Below, in pieces: positions 33,954 to 42,737 of a DNA stretch of 64,000 nucleotides (its first letter is position 1; each line of letters opens with the position of its first letter). Made by a program: the position numbers and the translations under genes. The notes beneath the pieces are model-generated. The model was not told where the DNA came from. It ran no database searches and saw nothing but the letters and a program-made list of their open reading frames with translations. The stretch is from NCBI RefSeq assembly GCF_036688685.1, contig NZ_JAQQPS010000001.1, forward strand, positions 124,001-188,000. The letters run 5' to 3'. This DNA is from JALYUM01 sp036688685. GTDB taxonomy: Bacteria > Pseudomonadota > Gammaproteobacteria > Burkholderiales > Burkholderiaceae_D.

Positions 33954-34901
33954 ATGTCGATACAATGGTACCCAGGCCACATGAACGCCGCCAAGAAAAA
34001 GGCGGCCGAACAGATGGAGAACACCGACCTGGTGATCGAGGTGCTCGACGCGCGCCTGCCTGAAGCGAGCTGCAATCCGATGGTGGAAGAGTTGCGGCTG
34101 TTCCGCCAGCGGCCCTGCCTGAAAATCCTGAACAAGGTCGACCTGGCCGATCCGGTCGCCACCGCCGCGTGGAGCGACTGGTACAACGCGCAGGAAGGCG
34201 TCACCGCGTATCCGATGACGACCAAAAAGCCGGCTGACGTGGCGCGCATTCCCGACCTGTGCCTGTCGCTGGCGCCGCACCGCGGTGTGCCCACAAAACC
34301 GCTGCGCATCATGATCATGGGCATTCCCAACGTCGGCAAATCGACCTTGATGAATGCGCTGCTGAAGAAAAAAGTGGCCAAGGTGGGCGATGAGCCGGCC
34401 GTCACCAAGATCCAGCAAAAACTGTATCTCGGCAAGAACATCATCCTGGTCGACACGCCCGGCATGCTGTGGCCAAAGATTGCGCTGGCCAGCGATGGGC
34501 TGATGCTTGCCGCCAGCCACGCGGTCGGCTCGAATGCGCTGATCGAAGAAGAAGTGGCCGTGTTCCTGGCCGAGGTCTTGCTGGAACAGTATCCGCACCT
34601 GCTGGTCGCGCGCTATGGCTTCAATCTCGACGGCATGGACGCCATCGCGGTGGTCGAAGGCGTGGCCGCACGGCGCGGTTATCGCATCAAGGGCGGCGAC
34701 CTGGATTTTGAAAAAGGCGCCCACACCTTCCTGCAGGATTACCGCACCGGCACGCTGGGACGCATCAGCCTCGAGACGCCCGTGTCACGCGCAGCCCGCC
34801 TGGCACAGCACGATGTCGACATGGCGGAAAAGGCCCGCATCGCGGCCGAAAAAGCCGCCATCAAGGCGGCCAACTCCGCCCGCGGCAAGCGCGGCACGTA
34901 A
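33954..34901 (+). CDS. ylqF: Ribosome-biogenesis GTPase YlqF/RbgA family
   Basis: A 315-residue circularly permuted GTPase. The order is G4 NKVD (about residue 60), then G1 GIPNVGKST (about 123), then G3 DTPG (about 167), diagnostic of the YlqF/YawG group. RbgA in Bacillus assists late 50S subunit assembly; that role is extrapolated. The Lys/Ala-rich C-terminal end is typical. Length is normal. Confidence 0.93.
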   Translation: MSIQWYPGHMNAAKKKAAEQMENTDLVIEVLDARLPEASCNPMVEELRLFRQRPCLKILNKVDLADPVATAAWSDWYNAQEGVTAYPMTTKKPADVARIPDLCLSLAPHRGVPTKPLRIMIMGIPNVGKSTLMNALLKKKVAKVGDEPAVTKIQQKLYLGKNIILVDTPGMLWPKIALASDGLMLAASHAVGSNALIEEEVAVFLAEVLLEQYPHLLVARYGFNLDGMDAIAVVEGVAARRGYRIKGGDLDFEKGAHTFLQDYRTGTLGRISLETPVSRAARLAQHDVDMAEKARIAAEKAAIKAANSARGKRGT

Positions 34902-34910
34902 ATTCGCTTA

Positions 34911-35726
34911 CTACGCCGCAGCGGCGCCGAACCGGAAACTCGACACCGCTAAACTGCCGAAAAAATCATCCTCGTGATACACGCTGGTCGCCGCCTCGTG
35001 TTCGGCCGCGCCGGCCGCCACCATCAGCGGCACCAGGTGGTCTTCGCGTGGATGCGCCACGCGCGCGGACGGTGCTGCGCTCCAGTGCAATAACGCTTGC
35101 TGGCGCTGGTCCGGCGTCAAATCGACCATCGTGTGCTGCAGCCACGCATCGAAGGCGTGCGATGCCGCGCGGCCCTGCGGCCCGAACGCGCGCAGGTTGT
35201 GGTACGACAGTCCGCTGCCGATGATGAGAATGCCTTCGTCGCGCAGCGGCGCCAGCGCGCGCCCGATCGCCATGTGCGCCTGCGGATCGTAGTCGTCGCG
35301 GATGGACAGCTGCACCACCGGCATGTCGGCGTCCGGATAAATCGGGTACAGCATCGAGAAGGTGCCGTGATCGAAACCGCGCGCGGCGTCGAGCTTGACG
35401 GGGTGGCCGGCTGCTGCAATCAGTTGCGCCACGCGCGCCGCCAGCGCCGGATCGCCTGGCGCAGGGTATTGGATTTGGTAGGTGTGGGCGGGAAAACCGC
35501 CGTAGTCGTAGATCATGCCGGGCGCGGCGCCTGAGGACACCATGAATTCCTGGCCTTCCCAGTGGCTGGTGATGACCAGCACCGCTTTCGGGCGCACGCC
35601 GATCTGGCGCCTGATGTCGACCAGCGACTGTTCCAGCTTGTCGTACGCAGCGCCGACATGGTCCTTCATGAAGGGCCACGGACCGCCGCCGTGGGAAACG
35701 AAATAGGTAGGCAGGCGAGGGGACAT
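34911..35726 (-). CDS. DODA-type extradiol aromatic ring-opening dioxygenase
   Basis: A 271-residue member of the LigB/DODA family, related to YgiD. Metal ligands are the His residues in SHGGGP (His12), ITSHWEG (His54) and GFDHGTF (about His117), with a further conserved His in LSYHNLR. Plant and bacterial members cleave catechol-type rings such as DOPA; the substrate here is unknown. GGAG lies five bases before the ATG. It is convergent with the GTPase gene, nine bases away. Confidence 0.9.
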   Translation of the reverse strand: MSPRLPTYFVSHGGGPWPFMKDHVGAAYDKLEQSLVDIRRQIGVRPKAVLVITSHWEGQEFMVSSGAAPGMIYDYGGFPAHTYQIQYPAPGDPALAARVAQLIAAAGHPVKLDAARGFDHGTFSMLYPIYPDADMPVVQLSIRDDYDPQAHMAIGRALAPLRDEGILIIGSGLSYHNLRAFGPQGRAASHAFDAWLQHTMVDLTPDQRQQALLHWSAAPSARVAHPREDHLVPLMVAAGAAEHEAATSVYHEDDFFGSLAVSSFRFGAAAA

Positions 35727-35790
35727 GGGTGCTCCGGCATCAAGTGAAAACTGATGATAGCGGATCGCCCGTCGCGCTGCCGGTGAGCGC

Positions 35791-36690
35791 TTATTTTCTG
35801 ATCAGCGCGATCAGCGCAAACAGGCGCGCGCTGCGCATCCAGGCCACGGCCATCACGGCCAGCTGCGTCAAGGCCAGCGCGGCAAAAAACGACCAGCCTT
35901 CGACCGGCGCCACGCGGATGCGCACCAGCGCCACCAGGCCGGCCAGCACCAGGCCGACCAACGAGAGCGCCACGTAAGTGCCGAGCGTCGCCAGCGGCCG
36001 GCGCAGCACCAGCATCAGGCCTTCGCCCCAGGCGCGCACGGCCGAGGTCTTGCGCCGGTCCGCCGCCAGCACGGCGCGGCCCGCATCGACCGTGGCGTGC
36101 GCCAGCACCAGCAAGACGGCCATGACGATGGTGCCGGCCAGGCCGGCGTTGTGCGCGGTCGACTCGAGCACGGCATTTTCGCCCAGCCTGCGCAAAGGCT
36201 CGGCCGCCACACTGCCCAGCGCAAAGGCCGCACCCAGCGGCACGATGGACCAGAGGAGCGTGCGCAGCAAGCGTCCGTATTCCAGCATGCCGCCGCTTAG
36301 CAGACCGCGCAGACCCAGGCGCACCGGCGCGCGCGCGGCGCTGACGGTCATGCCGGTCAGCAGGGGCGAGAGCAGCAGCGTCAGGACCACTGCCGACAGG
36401 GCCCCGTTGCCAACCGCTGTGTTGTAGCGCTTGTAGACTTGCATCAGGTCGGACAGCGCCGTCATGTCGAGCGCGCGCGCCAGCGTGCTGGCGTGGATGG
36501 ACTGGTCGAGGCTGTCGCCCAGCATTTGCCAGATGGGCAAGGTGGCGGCGAAGGTCGGCAGCAACAGGAGTACTGCCCACAACAGCAGCAAGCGCCATTG
36601 CAGCGCGTTGCATGCCGCTGTGCCGATGACACCCAATATGCCTGGGGTGGTGGCCGTGGCAGCAGGCCTGGTGTGCAGAATGGTGGGCAT
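35791..36690 (-). CDS. Polytopic membrane protein of unknown function
   Basis: A 299-residue inner-membrane protein with about six hydrophobic segments (around residues 30-52, 95-112, 145-165, 190-207, 235-258 and 270-295). No catalytic motif seen. Its ATG overlaps the stop of the M1 peptidase gene (TGATG), so it is translated with it. It may be a membrane partner of the peptidase, but this is inference from gene order. Confidence 0.72.
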   Translation of the reverse strand: MPTILHTRPAATATTPGILGVIGTAACNALQWRLLLLWAVLLLLPTFAATLPIWQMLGDSLDQSIHASTLARALDMTALSDLMQVYKRYNTAVGNGALSAVVLTLLLSPLLTGMTVSAARAPVRLGLRGLLSGGMLEYGRLLRTLLWSIVPLGAAFALGSVAAEPLRRLGENAVLESTAHNAGLAGTIVMAVLLVLAHATVDAGRAVLAADRRKTSAVRAWGEGLMLVLRRPLATLGTYVALSLVGLVLAGLVALVRIRVAPVEGWSFFAALALTQLAVMAVAWMRSARLFALIALIRK

Positions 36691-38939
36691 CAGGCGGTCG
36701 CAATCAGGGACAGGAGAAACTGGACGATGGCGCCAAAGTCGCTGGCCCAGCGGCGTGCTGCGCGCGGGTCGGCGTCGATCGCGCGCGCGTCGTCGAGCTT
36801 GTTGACGTCGAGATAGTGCAGGCGCTCTGGATCGAGCTGGGCCGAGACTGCGCGCACCGGTTTGGTCCAGTGGAAGGTGTGCCAGTCTTCGTCCGCGCGC
36901 CAGGCCACCGTCTCGCTGCTGCCATCGGCAAATTTGACCAGCAGCGTTTGCGGCACCGGCGCGCCGGCGCGGCGCAGCGTGACCGTGGTCAAATAAGGGA
37001 AGGGGCCGCTACCATCGCTGGCCTTTGGATGCTTCTTGCGCCATGCCGCACGGGCCGCATCGATGTGCTGGACCAGCTTGGTGGCGCCGAGTTCACGCCA
37101 GCTGCCGTGGGTCTCCGTGGTGCCGGCCAGTGGCAGCGATTCGATGCTGGAAAAGTCGGCGATGCGGTCGTCGATGCGGCGCACGTTGTAGAGCTGCTGG
37201 TCGAACATCGCGTTGACCACGGCCGGCTGGCCGCTGACATCGATGATGGTGTCGCGCAAATCGGCCAGGCTCGGATGGCGGAACTTCCAGCGCCGGTAAT
37301 ATTCCTTGAACGCGCGCTCCATCACGTCGTGGCCCAACTGCGCTTCCAGGTCGCGCATGGCGGTGGCCGTGCGCGTGTAGACCGGGCCGATGCCTTGCAG
37401 GCGGTGGTGCGCGTTTTCGCCGGGCGCGTCGGCCGGCTGGTCGCGCGGCGTGTCCCAACGCTCCGCGTCGAACACCGTGAAACGCGGGGCGAAGCCGGCC
37501 GCTTTCAGCAGGGGCGTGGTGGCGACGATGTCCTGCTTGCGCGCGCGCAGCATGCGCGCGTCCCAGAAATCGTTCATGCCTTCGTCGAGCAGGGGCTCCT
37601 CGAATTCGTTCGAGGCCAGGATGCCGTAAAAATAGCCGTGGCCGAATTCGTGGATCGTTACCGCGTCGAGCAGGTGGGCGTTGAGCGTGCCGGGCGTGGT
37701 GTCGGCGTAGGCTTCGGTGGTGAAGAAGGTCGGGTATTCCATGCCGCCGGCTTCTTCCGCATTGAACGGCGGGACCACGATGGTGACGGTGCGGTAGGGG
37801 TAAGGCCCCAGCGTGCGCGAAAAATACGTCAGCGCGTCCTGCGCTGCCTTCAGGGCCGGCGCGGCGCTGGCCTGGTATTCGGGTGGATACAGGACGGTCA
37901 GGGTGACGGGCGGACTGCCGGGACCGGTCCAGCTACCGACCAGCGGTGGCGCCGTGCGGGTGTCGGCGGTCCAGGCGAAATCGTGGACGTCGTCCTGCAC
38001 ATAGCGATGGGTCAGCAGGCCGGGTTTTGACGCCGCCGGCTTGCCTTGGGCGACGCCGGTGGCGCCCACGACGTAGTTGTCGGGCAGGGTGAGGGTGACG
38101 TCATAGCTGCCGAAGTCGGCGTAGAACTCCGAGTCGAGGTGAAATTCATGGGCGTTCCAGCGCGGCGCGGTGGCCCCGCGCTCACCCGGCAACTCCAGCA
38201 CGGCGATTTTCGGGAACCATTGCGCCACCAGGTGGAAGGTCTTGAAGTAGCCGGTGCGGGCGACCACGCGCGGCAGCTGGGTCTGGAAATCGATGTCGAG
38301 CACGGTGCTGGCGCCGGGCGCCACCGGAGCAGGCAAATCGAGCTTGAGCACGGTGTGGTCGCGCGGGTTGCCGCCGTCGGGCTGCACGAACGACCAGCTC
38401 GCCCTGGCGCCGGACTGCAGAACGGAGCGCAGCGCGATATGGCCCCACTCGCCGTCCCGGATTTCCGCGCCCGATGGAAAGCTGCGTCCGGTCAACCGTT
38501 TTTCGGTAAAAAAAGTCGTGTCATTGCTCTCGAACGCATTCATATACATGTGCATATAAACACTGCGCACCGGCACCGCGCTGCGGTTGCGCCAGGTGAG
38601 CTGCTCCTTGCCGTCGATCACGTGCTTGATTGGATCGAGGGTGGCCGCGATCCGGTAACTGGCGACACGGTCCGACAAGGTCACCTCGTTCCCGGTACGC
38701 ACGCCGCCCCAGGCGCCGGGCGCTGAGGCGACGCGCACCGCTGACGCATCGCCCGCGGCCAGCGCAATGCCGGCATCGACCTGCGTGCTTGGCTGCTCGA
38801 TCGGTGTCACGTGCACGTTCGCGCCAGCGGTGGCGCCCACCTGCGCCCGCGCCAGCAGCGTGGCCCCGCCGATACCCGCCACCAGCACCGCCGCCGCGAC
38901 CACCCCGCGCCACTGCGCGCGCGAAACTTGAACTGCCAT
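36690..38939 (-). CDS. M1-family (gluzincin) metallopeptidase, membrane-anchored
   Basis: A 749-residue protein with one N-terminal membrane helix (about 10-32) and an aminopeptidase-N-like body. The zinc site is HEFGH (430-434), followed by the Glu ligand in LLDEGMNDF; the exopeptidase motif GGMEYPTFF lies just before. An N-terminal beta-domain (about 80-300) precedes the catalytic domain. ATG 38939 (MAVQV) is chosen because it places the helix at the start. The adjacent polytopic gene overlaps its stop. Substrate unknown. Confidence 0.87.
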   Translation of the reverse strand: MAVQVSRAQWRGVVAAAVLVAGIGGATLLARAQVGATAGANVHVTPIEQPSTQVDAGIALAAGDASAVRVASAPGAWGGVRTGNEVTLSDRVASYRIAATLDPIKHVIDGKEQLTWRNRSAVPVRSVYMHMYMNAFESNDTTFFTEKRLTGRSFPSGAEIRDGEWGHIALRSVLQSGARASWSFVQPDGGNPRDHTVLKLDLPAPVAPGASTVLDIDFQTQLPRVVARTGYFKTFHLVAQWFPKIAVLELPGERGATAPRWNAHEFHLDSEFYADFGSYDVTLTLPDNYVVGATGVAQGKPAASKPGLLTHRYVQDDVHDFAWTADTRTAPPLVGSWTGPGSPPVTLTVLYPPEYQASAAPALKAAQDALTYFSRTLGPYPYRTVTIVVPPFNAEEAGGMEYPTFFTTEAYADTTPGTLNAHLLDAVTIHEFGHGYFYGILASNEFEEPLLDEGMNDFWDARMLRARKQDIVATTPLLKAAGFAPRFTVFDAERWDTPRDQPADAPGENAHHRLQGIGPVYTRTATAMRDLEAQLGHDVMERAFKEYYRRWKFRHPSLADLRDTIIDVSGQPAVVNAMFDQQLYNVRRIDDRIADFSSIESLPLAGTTETHGSWRELGATKLVQHIDAARAAWRKKHPKASDGSGPFPYLTTVTLRRAGAPVPQTLLVKFADGSSETVAWRADEDWHTFHWTKPVRAVSAQLDPERLHYLDVNKLDDARAIDADPRAARRWASDFGAIVQFLLSLIATA

Positions 38940-39078
38940 GCCTGCACCCCTTCGACCTGATCCGATCATTTTCGATCGCATCACTATATCGACCCATTTA
39001 GCAAAACGCCAACTTTACCAATCGAACCGCCACCGCATGCAGTCAAAAGACTGCCCCCAAGCTATTGCAAAACAATGA

Positions 39079-39186
39079 GGGTCAGTGTCAAATTATTGAG
39101 CAATTGATCACATTACTGCTGAGGCAGCATGAGCAAGCCTTGGTGAAGTGCCGAGAATCAATTGGCAAACAATTTGACACTGACCC
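39079..39186. repeat. Palindromic interspersed repeat, copy 2
   Basis: A 108-base element with perfect 16-base inverted arms, GGGTCAGTGTCAAATT (39079-39094) and AATTTGACACTGACCC (39171-39186). It is nearly identical to copy 3, and related to copy 1 at 20819, which has GAGTC instead of GTGTC in the arm. Confidence 0.75.
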
Positions 39187-39228
39187 TATTTTTTGGGTTT
39201 GAGCTATGGGGCAATGGCGGAGCAATGA

Positions 39229-39336
39229 GGGTCAGTGTCGAATTATTGAGCAATTGATCGCATTAATGCTGAGGCTGCTTGAGCAAGCTTCGGAGATGTG
39301 CCGATAATCAATTGGCAAACAATTTGACACTGACCC
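39229..39336. repeat. Palindromic interspersed repeat, copy 3 (tandem with copy 2)
   Basis: It is 108 bases long with arms at 39229-39244 and 39321-39336 (15 of 16 match). Copies 2 and 3 are 150 bases apart and share a 28-base right flank (TTTTTTGGGTTTGAGCT type), so they form a tandem duplication of a 150-base unit. The whole non-coding stretch 38940-39669 holds these repeats and the riboswitch; I see no gene. Confidence 0.75.
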
Positions 39337-39415
39337 TAATTTTTGGGTTTGAGCTCTGGGGCAATTGTGCTGATGGGATGACTGGGAGTGCGGTGGGGCG
39401 GGGCGCTATTCGGCT

Positions 39416-39421
39416 TATAAT
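39416..39421 (+). promoter_or_regulatory. -10 element (TATAAT) upstream of the B12 riboswitch
   Basis: A perfect TATAAT about ten bases before the probable riboswitch start. No good -35 is visible at 17 bases upstream. Confidence 0.5.
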
Positions 39422-39429
39422 GGCGCCGT

Positions 39430-39590
39430 TCTGGTGCCTGTTCGCGCCCACGCGCGTTCGGCTCATTGGGAAAATGACCGGGAAACACGAGGAGGCGCCG
39501 CACCACCGCGCGCTCCGATTGTGCTGCCCCCGCAACGGTGGACAAGCGTTTTTGTGCTTGCGAGCCCGGATACCGGCCAGACAGGTGGAA
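39430..39590 (+). promoter_or_regulatory. Cobalamin (B12) riboswitch
   Basis: Conserved cobalamin-aptamer segments are recognisable in order: GGTGCC near 39433, the GGGAAAC core near 39480, GCTGCCCCCGCAAC (39523-39536), and the closing GAGCCCGGATACCGGCC (39572-39588). It lies directly upstream of a BtuB-like receptor gene, the classic position. Binding of adenosylcobalamin should reduce receptor expression. Confidence 0.88.
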
Positions 39591-39615
39591 GCGCGCGACT
39601 GCGCCTTCCTTTTCT

Positions 39616-39655
39616 ATCAAGCTTGCGGGGACGCCGGCTTGATCAGCTTATTTTT
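39616..39655 (+). terminator. Candidate expression-platform terminator of the riboswitch
   Basis: ATCAAGC (39616-39622) pairs with GCTTGAT (39637-39643), and a T-rich stretch follows to 39655, just before the receptor ATG. It could be a ligand-controlled terminator, although the absence of a good ribosome site also fits translational control. Confidence 0.5.
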
Positions 39656-39669
39656 CGAGTTTTCCCACC

Positions 39670-41649
39670 ATGACCCAAGCAGTTTCCGCGCGCTTTGCCG
39701 CGCCTTGCCGCCCGCTGTTGCTGGCCGCGTCCGTTTTCCTGTCGTTTGCCGCCGCCGCCTCCGCGCAGCAAACAGATGTCCCTTCCGTACTGGTCAGTGG
39801 TTCCCGCTTTGCCAGCGAGCCGACCCTGGCGCCGATCGGCGCCACCGTCATCACTGCCGCCGAGATCCGCAACGCCGGCGCCACCGACGTCAATCAGGCT
39901 ATCCGCAAGATCGGCGGCGTATTCGGGCGCCAGAGCCTCGATTCCTCGCCCGACTTCGCGCTCGACCTGCGCGGCTTCGGTACCAACAGCAGCCAGAACC
40001 TGGTGATCATGGTCGACGGCGTGCGCCTGAGCGAAAATGAACAGGCCAGCGCCGTGCTGTCGACGATCCAGATCGACACCGTCGAGCGCATCGAAATCAC
40101 CCGCGGCGGCAGCAGCGTGCTGTACGGCGACGGCGCCACCGGCGGCGTGATTCAAATTGTCACCAAACGCGGCGCAACAGGTGCCAACAGCACCGGCACG
40201 CACGGCTCCGTGTTCGCGCAAGGCGGCCAGTTTGCCGAAAAAACCCTGCGCGCCAACCTGACCCACGGGTTCGACCGCTTCGTGTTTGACGCCAGCTACG
40301 GCCGCAACAGCAGCGACGGCTACCGCAGCAACAGCCGCTTCGACCAGCGCACCCTGGGCGCCGGCCTGCTCTGGAACTTCGAGGGCGGGCGCGCCGGCAT
40401 CCGCGTCGACAGCGCGCGCCAGGATTCGGGCTTGCCCGGTTCGCTGTCGCTGGCGCAGTTCAACGCCAATCCGCGCCAGAGCTTCAAGCCCGACGACGCT
40501 GGCGCGCTCGATACCGACCGCTACACCGCCTTCGTCGAAAAGCGTGTCGGCGACGTTGAACTGGCGGCCGAGTTGTCGCAGCGCGAACGCAGCGTGCAGT
40601 CGCACTACGACTTCGGCGGCGGTTTCGTCTCCGACGCCACCTACAACAGCCACCAGACCCAGTTCTCGCCGCGCCTGCGTTACGTGTCGCAGCCGTACGG
40701 CCTGCGCAACGAAGTGGTCACCGGCATCGACCTGATCCGCTGGACGCGCGACACCACGGCCGATTTCTCGCTGGCCGCTGCGCGCCAGGATTCCAAAGCC
40801 TTCTACATGCGCGATGAACTGCGTTTCGACGCCGCCCACGACGGCCGCCTGGCCATCGGCGTGCGCCACGAAACTTTCGACAAGGATTACGCCGACAGCC
40901 TCGGCGTGGCCGCGCCGGAAAGTCGCAGCCAGGCGCAGAACGCCTGGGACATCCAGGGCAGTTACAAGCTGCTGCCGCAGTTGGCCCTGCACGCCAAGGC
41001 CGGCCAGAGCTACCGCGTGGCCAACGTCGACGAGAACAGCTATCGCGCCTCAAACGACATCCTCAAGGGCCAGGTCTCGCACGACCTCGAACTGGGCCTG
41101 ACGCTGGGCCAGCCAGCACGCCAGCTGGCCGCGCGCCTGTTCCGCCACAAGCTCACCAATGAAATCTTCTTCGATCCAACCATCGGCTTCGGCATCAATA
41201 CCAACCTGGATCCGACCCGGCGCCAGGGCTTCGAGCTCGATGGACAGATCGACCTCATCGCCCACCTGCGCGCCAGCGCCCATTTCCAGCATGTCAACGC
41301 CAGCTTCACCGAAGGCCCCAACGCCGGCCGCGCCATGGTGCTGGTGCCGAAGAACGTGCTCTCGGCGCGCCTGGCCTGGCTGGGCCAGCATCAATCGGCC
41401 GACATCGGCGCGCAGTGGGTCGACCAGCAGCGTTACGGCGACGATTTCAGCAACGCCTGCAGCGCACGGATTGGCGGCTACACGACCTTCGACGCCCGTT
41501 ACGCCCGTACCTTCGGCCCATGGGAACTGGCCGTCACGGGCGCCAACCTGGCCGATCGGCAGTACTACAGCAATGCGTTTTCCTGCCGCGGCGGCATCTA
41601 CCCGAGCGACGGTCGCCAGCTGAAACTGTCGGTCCGTTACGACTTTTAA
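39670..41649 (+). CDS. TonB-dependent vitamin B12 receptor (BtuB-like)
   Basis: A 659-residue outer-membrane receptor. A signal peptide (about 1-33) precedes the plug domain (45-160: VLVSGSRF, the AIRKIGGVFGRQ segment, DGVRLSENE, ERIEITRGGSSVLYGDGATGGVIQI). A 22-strand barrel follows, ending in the terminal aromatic residue F. The upstream cobalamin riboswitch makes B12 or a cobamide the likely substrate. Energy would come through TonB-ExbB-ExbD; exbBD genes lie at 49.4 kb. Confidence 0.93.
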   Translation: MTQAVSARFAAPCRPLLLAASVFLSFAAAASAQQTDVPSVLVSGSRFASEPTLAPIGATVITAAEIRNAGATDVNQAIRKIGGVFGRQSLDSSPDFALDLRGFGTNSSQNLVIMVDGVRLSENEQASAVLSTIQIDTVERIEITRGGSSVLYGDGATGGVIQIVTKRGATGANSTGTHGSVFAQGGQFAEKTLRANLTHGFDRFVFDASYGRNSSDGYRSNSRFDQRTLGAGLLWNFEGGRAGIRVDSARQDSGLPGSLSLAQFNANPRQSFKPDDAGALDTDRYTAFVEKRVGDVELAAELSQRERSVQSHYDFGGGFVSDATYNSHQTQFSPRLRYVSQPYGLRNEVVTGIDLIRWTRDTTADFSLAAARQDSKAFYMRDELRFDAAHDGRLAIGVRHETFDKDYADSLGVAAPESRSQAQNAWDIQGSYKLLPQLALHAKAGQSYRVANVDENSYRASNDILKGQVSHDLELGLTLGQPARQLAARLFRHKLTNEIFFDPTIGFGINTNLDPTRRQGFELDGQIDLIAHLRASAHFQHVNASFTEGPNAGRAMVLVPKNVLSARLAWLGQHQSADIGAQWVDQQRYGDDFSNACSARIGGYTTFDARYARTFGPWELAVTGANLADRQYYSNAFSCRGGIYPSDGRQLKLSVRYDF

Positions 41650-41748
41650 TTTGCTGAAGTAAAACTTAAAGCGGTCGCGCGATGCATGGGATTCCCGCAA
41701 ATAATGGTAATCTCGCGATCGTTTGCTCACCCGTTCACAAGGATGTTT

Positions 41749-42420
41749 ATGCGTAACCTGCGTTTTGCCCTCGCTGCTGCCACTCTCGCTCTGGGCGTGG
41801 CCGCCAGCCCCGCCTTTGCCTCGGTGACCGCACCGGTCTCCGGCGTCGAGTACACGACCCTGGCCGCGCCGCAAGCGGTCCCGGCCGGCAAGAAGGTCGA
41901 AGTGATCGAATTCTTCATGTATCACTGCCCCCATTGCAATGCCCTGGAACCACAGCTGTCGGAATGGGTCAAAAAGCAGGGAGACAACATCGTCCTCAAG
42001 CGCGTGCATTTCCCGTCCACCGGCCCCAACGATCCGGAAGCGCATTTGTACCTGACCCTGGAAGCGATGGGCAAGTTGCCGGAGTTTCACGCCAGGGTGT
42101 TCCGCGCGGTACACGTCGAACGCGTGCGCTTGAATTCGGATGAAGCGGTCCTGAACTGGGCTGTCAAAAGCGGCCTGGATCGGGCCAAATTTCTCGACGC
42201 ATGGAATTCGTTTGGCGTCCAGACCAAGATGAAACGCCTGGGCGCCATGATTACGGCCTACAAAGTGGAATTCGCACCGGTGCTCATTATCGACGGCAAA
42301 TACATGACGGCGCCATCGCTGGTCGCCGCCAGCGACAAGACGCGCGATGAGCAGCAACTGTTCCGTTCTACCTTGCAAGTGGCCGACTTTTTGGTGGCGA
42401 AGGCAGCCAAGACAAAATGA
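41749..42420 (+). CDS. dsbA: Periplasmic thiol:disulfide oxidoreductase DsbA
   Basis: A 223-residue DsbA. A signal peptide ends near ASPAFA; the thioredoxin-fold active site CPHC is preceded by EFFMYH; the cis-Pro loop lies in VEFAPVLIIDG, where V-A-P is slightly atypical (usually V-x-x-x-P). It introduces disulfides into exported proteins together with DsbB. ATG 41749 has AAGGA six bases upstream; 41743 and 41686 are longer alternatives. It overlaps the next gene by four bases. Confidence 0.92.
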   Translation: MRNLRFALAAATLALGVAASPAFASVTAPVSGVEYTTLAAPQAVPAGKKVEVIEFFMYHCPHCNALEPQLSEWVKKQGDNIVLKRVHFPSTGPNDPEAHLYLTLEAMGKLPEFHARVFRAVHVERVRLNSDEAVLNWAVKSGLDRAKFLDAWNSFGVQTKMKRLGAMITAYKVEFAPVLIIDGKYMTAPSLVAASDKTRDEQQLFRSTLQVADFLVAKAAKTK

Positions 42421-42737
42421 GCGACAAGGAAGGCAAAGTCCTGAAGATCTACGACGGTTCGCGCGCACGCGACGAGGACCTGTACGACCTCACGTGGGTG
42501 AACCAGGCCGCCTGGACGATGTCCGTCGTGTTCGCCGGCGTCATCGTCTGGCTGTGCATCGCCCTGGTGCATGCCGAGAACCAACGCTTCGCGCTGGTCA
42601 GCGGGAAGTGCGCCGATCCGGTGTTCCGAGGTTCGTTCGACCAGAAGTGCCTGGCGCTGGTGCATTCGCGCGACCATTGGTGGGAACATCTCTGGTACGG
42701 CGTCACCCACGTGACGTCAAAACCGCCTAAGCAATAA
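42417..42737 (+). CDS. Small single-pass membrane protein coupled to dsbA
   Basis: A 106-residue protein with an acidic N terminus, one membrane helix (about 33-52) and a C-terminal domain with two Cys residues (near 65 and 77) that could form a disulfide, perhaps a DsbA substrate. Its ATG overlaps the dsbA stop (ATGA). Not a family I recognise. Its 3' end overlaps the convergent histidine-kinase gene by about 11 bases. Confidence 0.7.
   Translation: MSDKEGKVLKIYDGSRARDEDLYDLTWVNQAAWTMSVVFAGVIVWLCIALVHAENQRFALVSGKCADPVFRGSFDQKCLALVHSRDHWWEHLWYGVTHVTSKPPKQ

Noticed and set aside
41050..42468. 472-codon minus-strand frame across btuB-like and dsbA genes
   Set aside because: It runs antisense through two unrelated real genes, a sign of a shadow.
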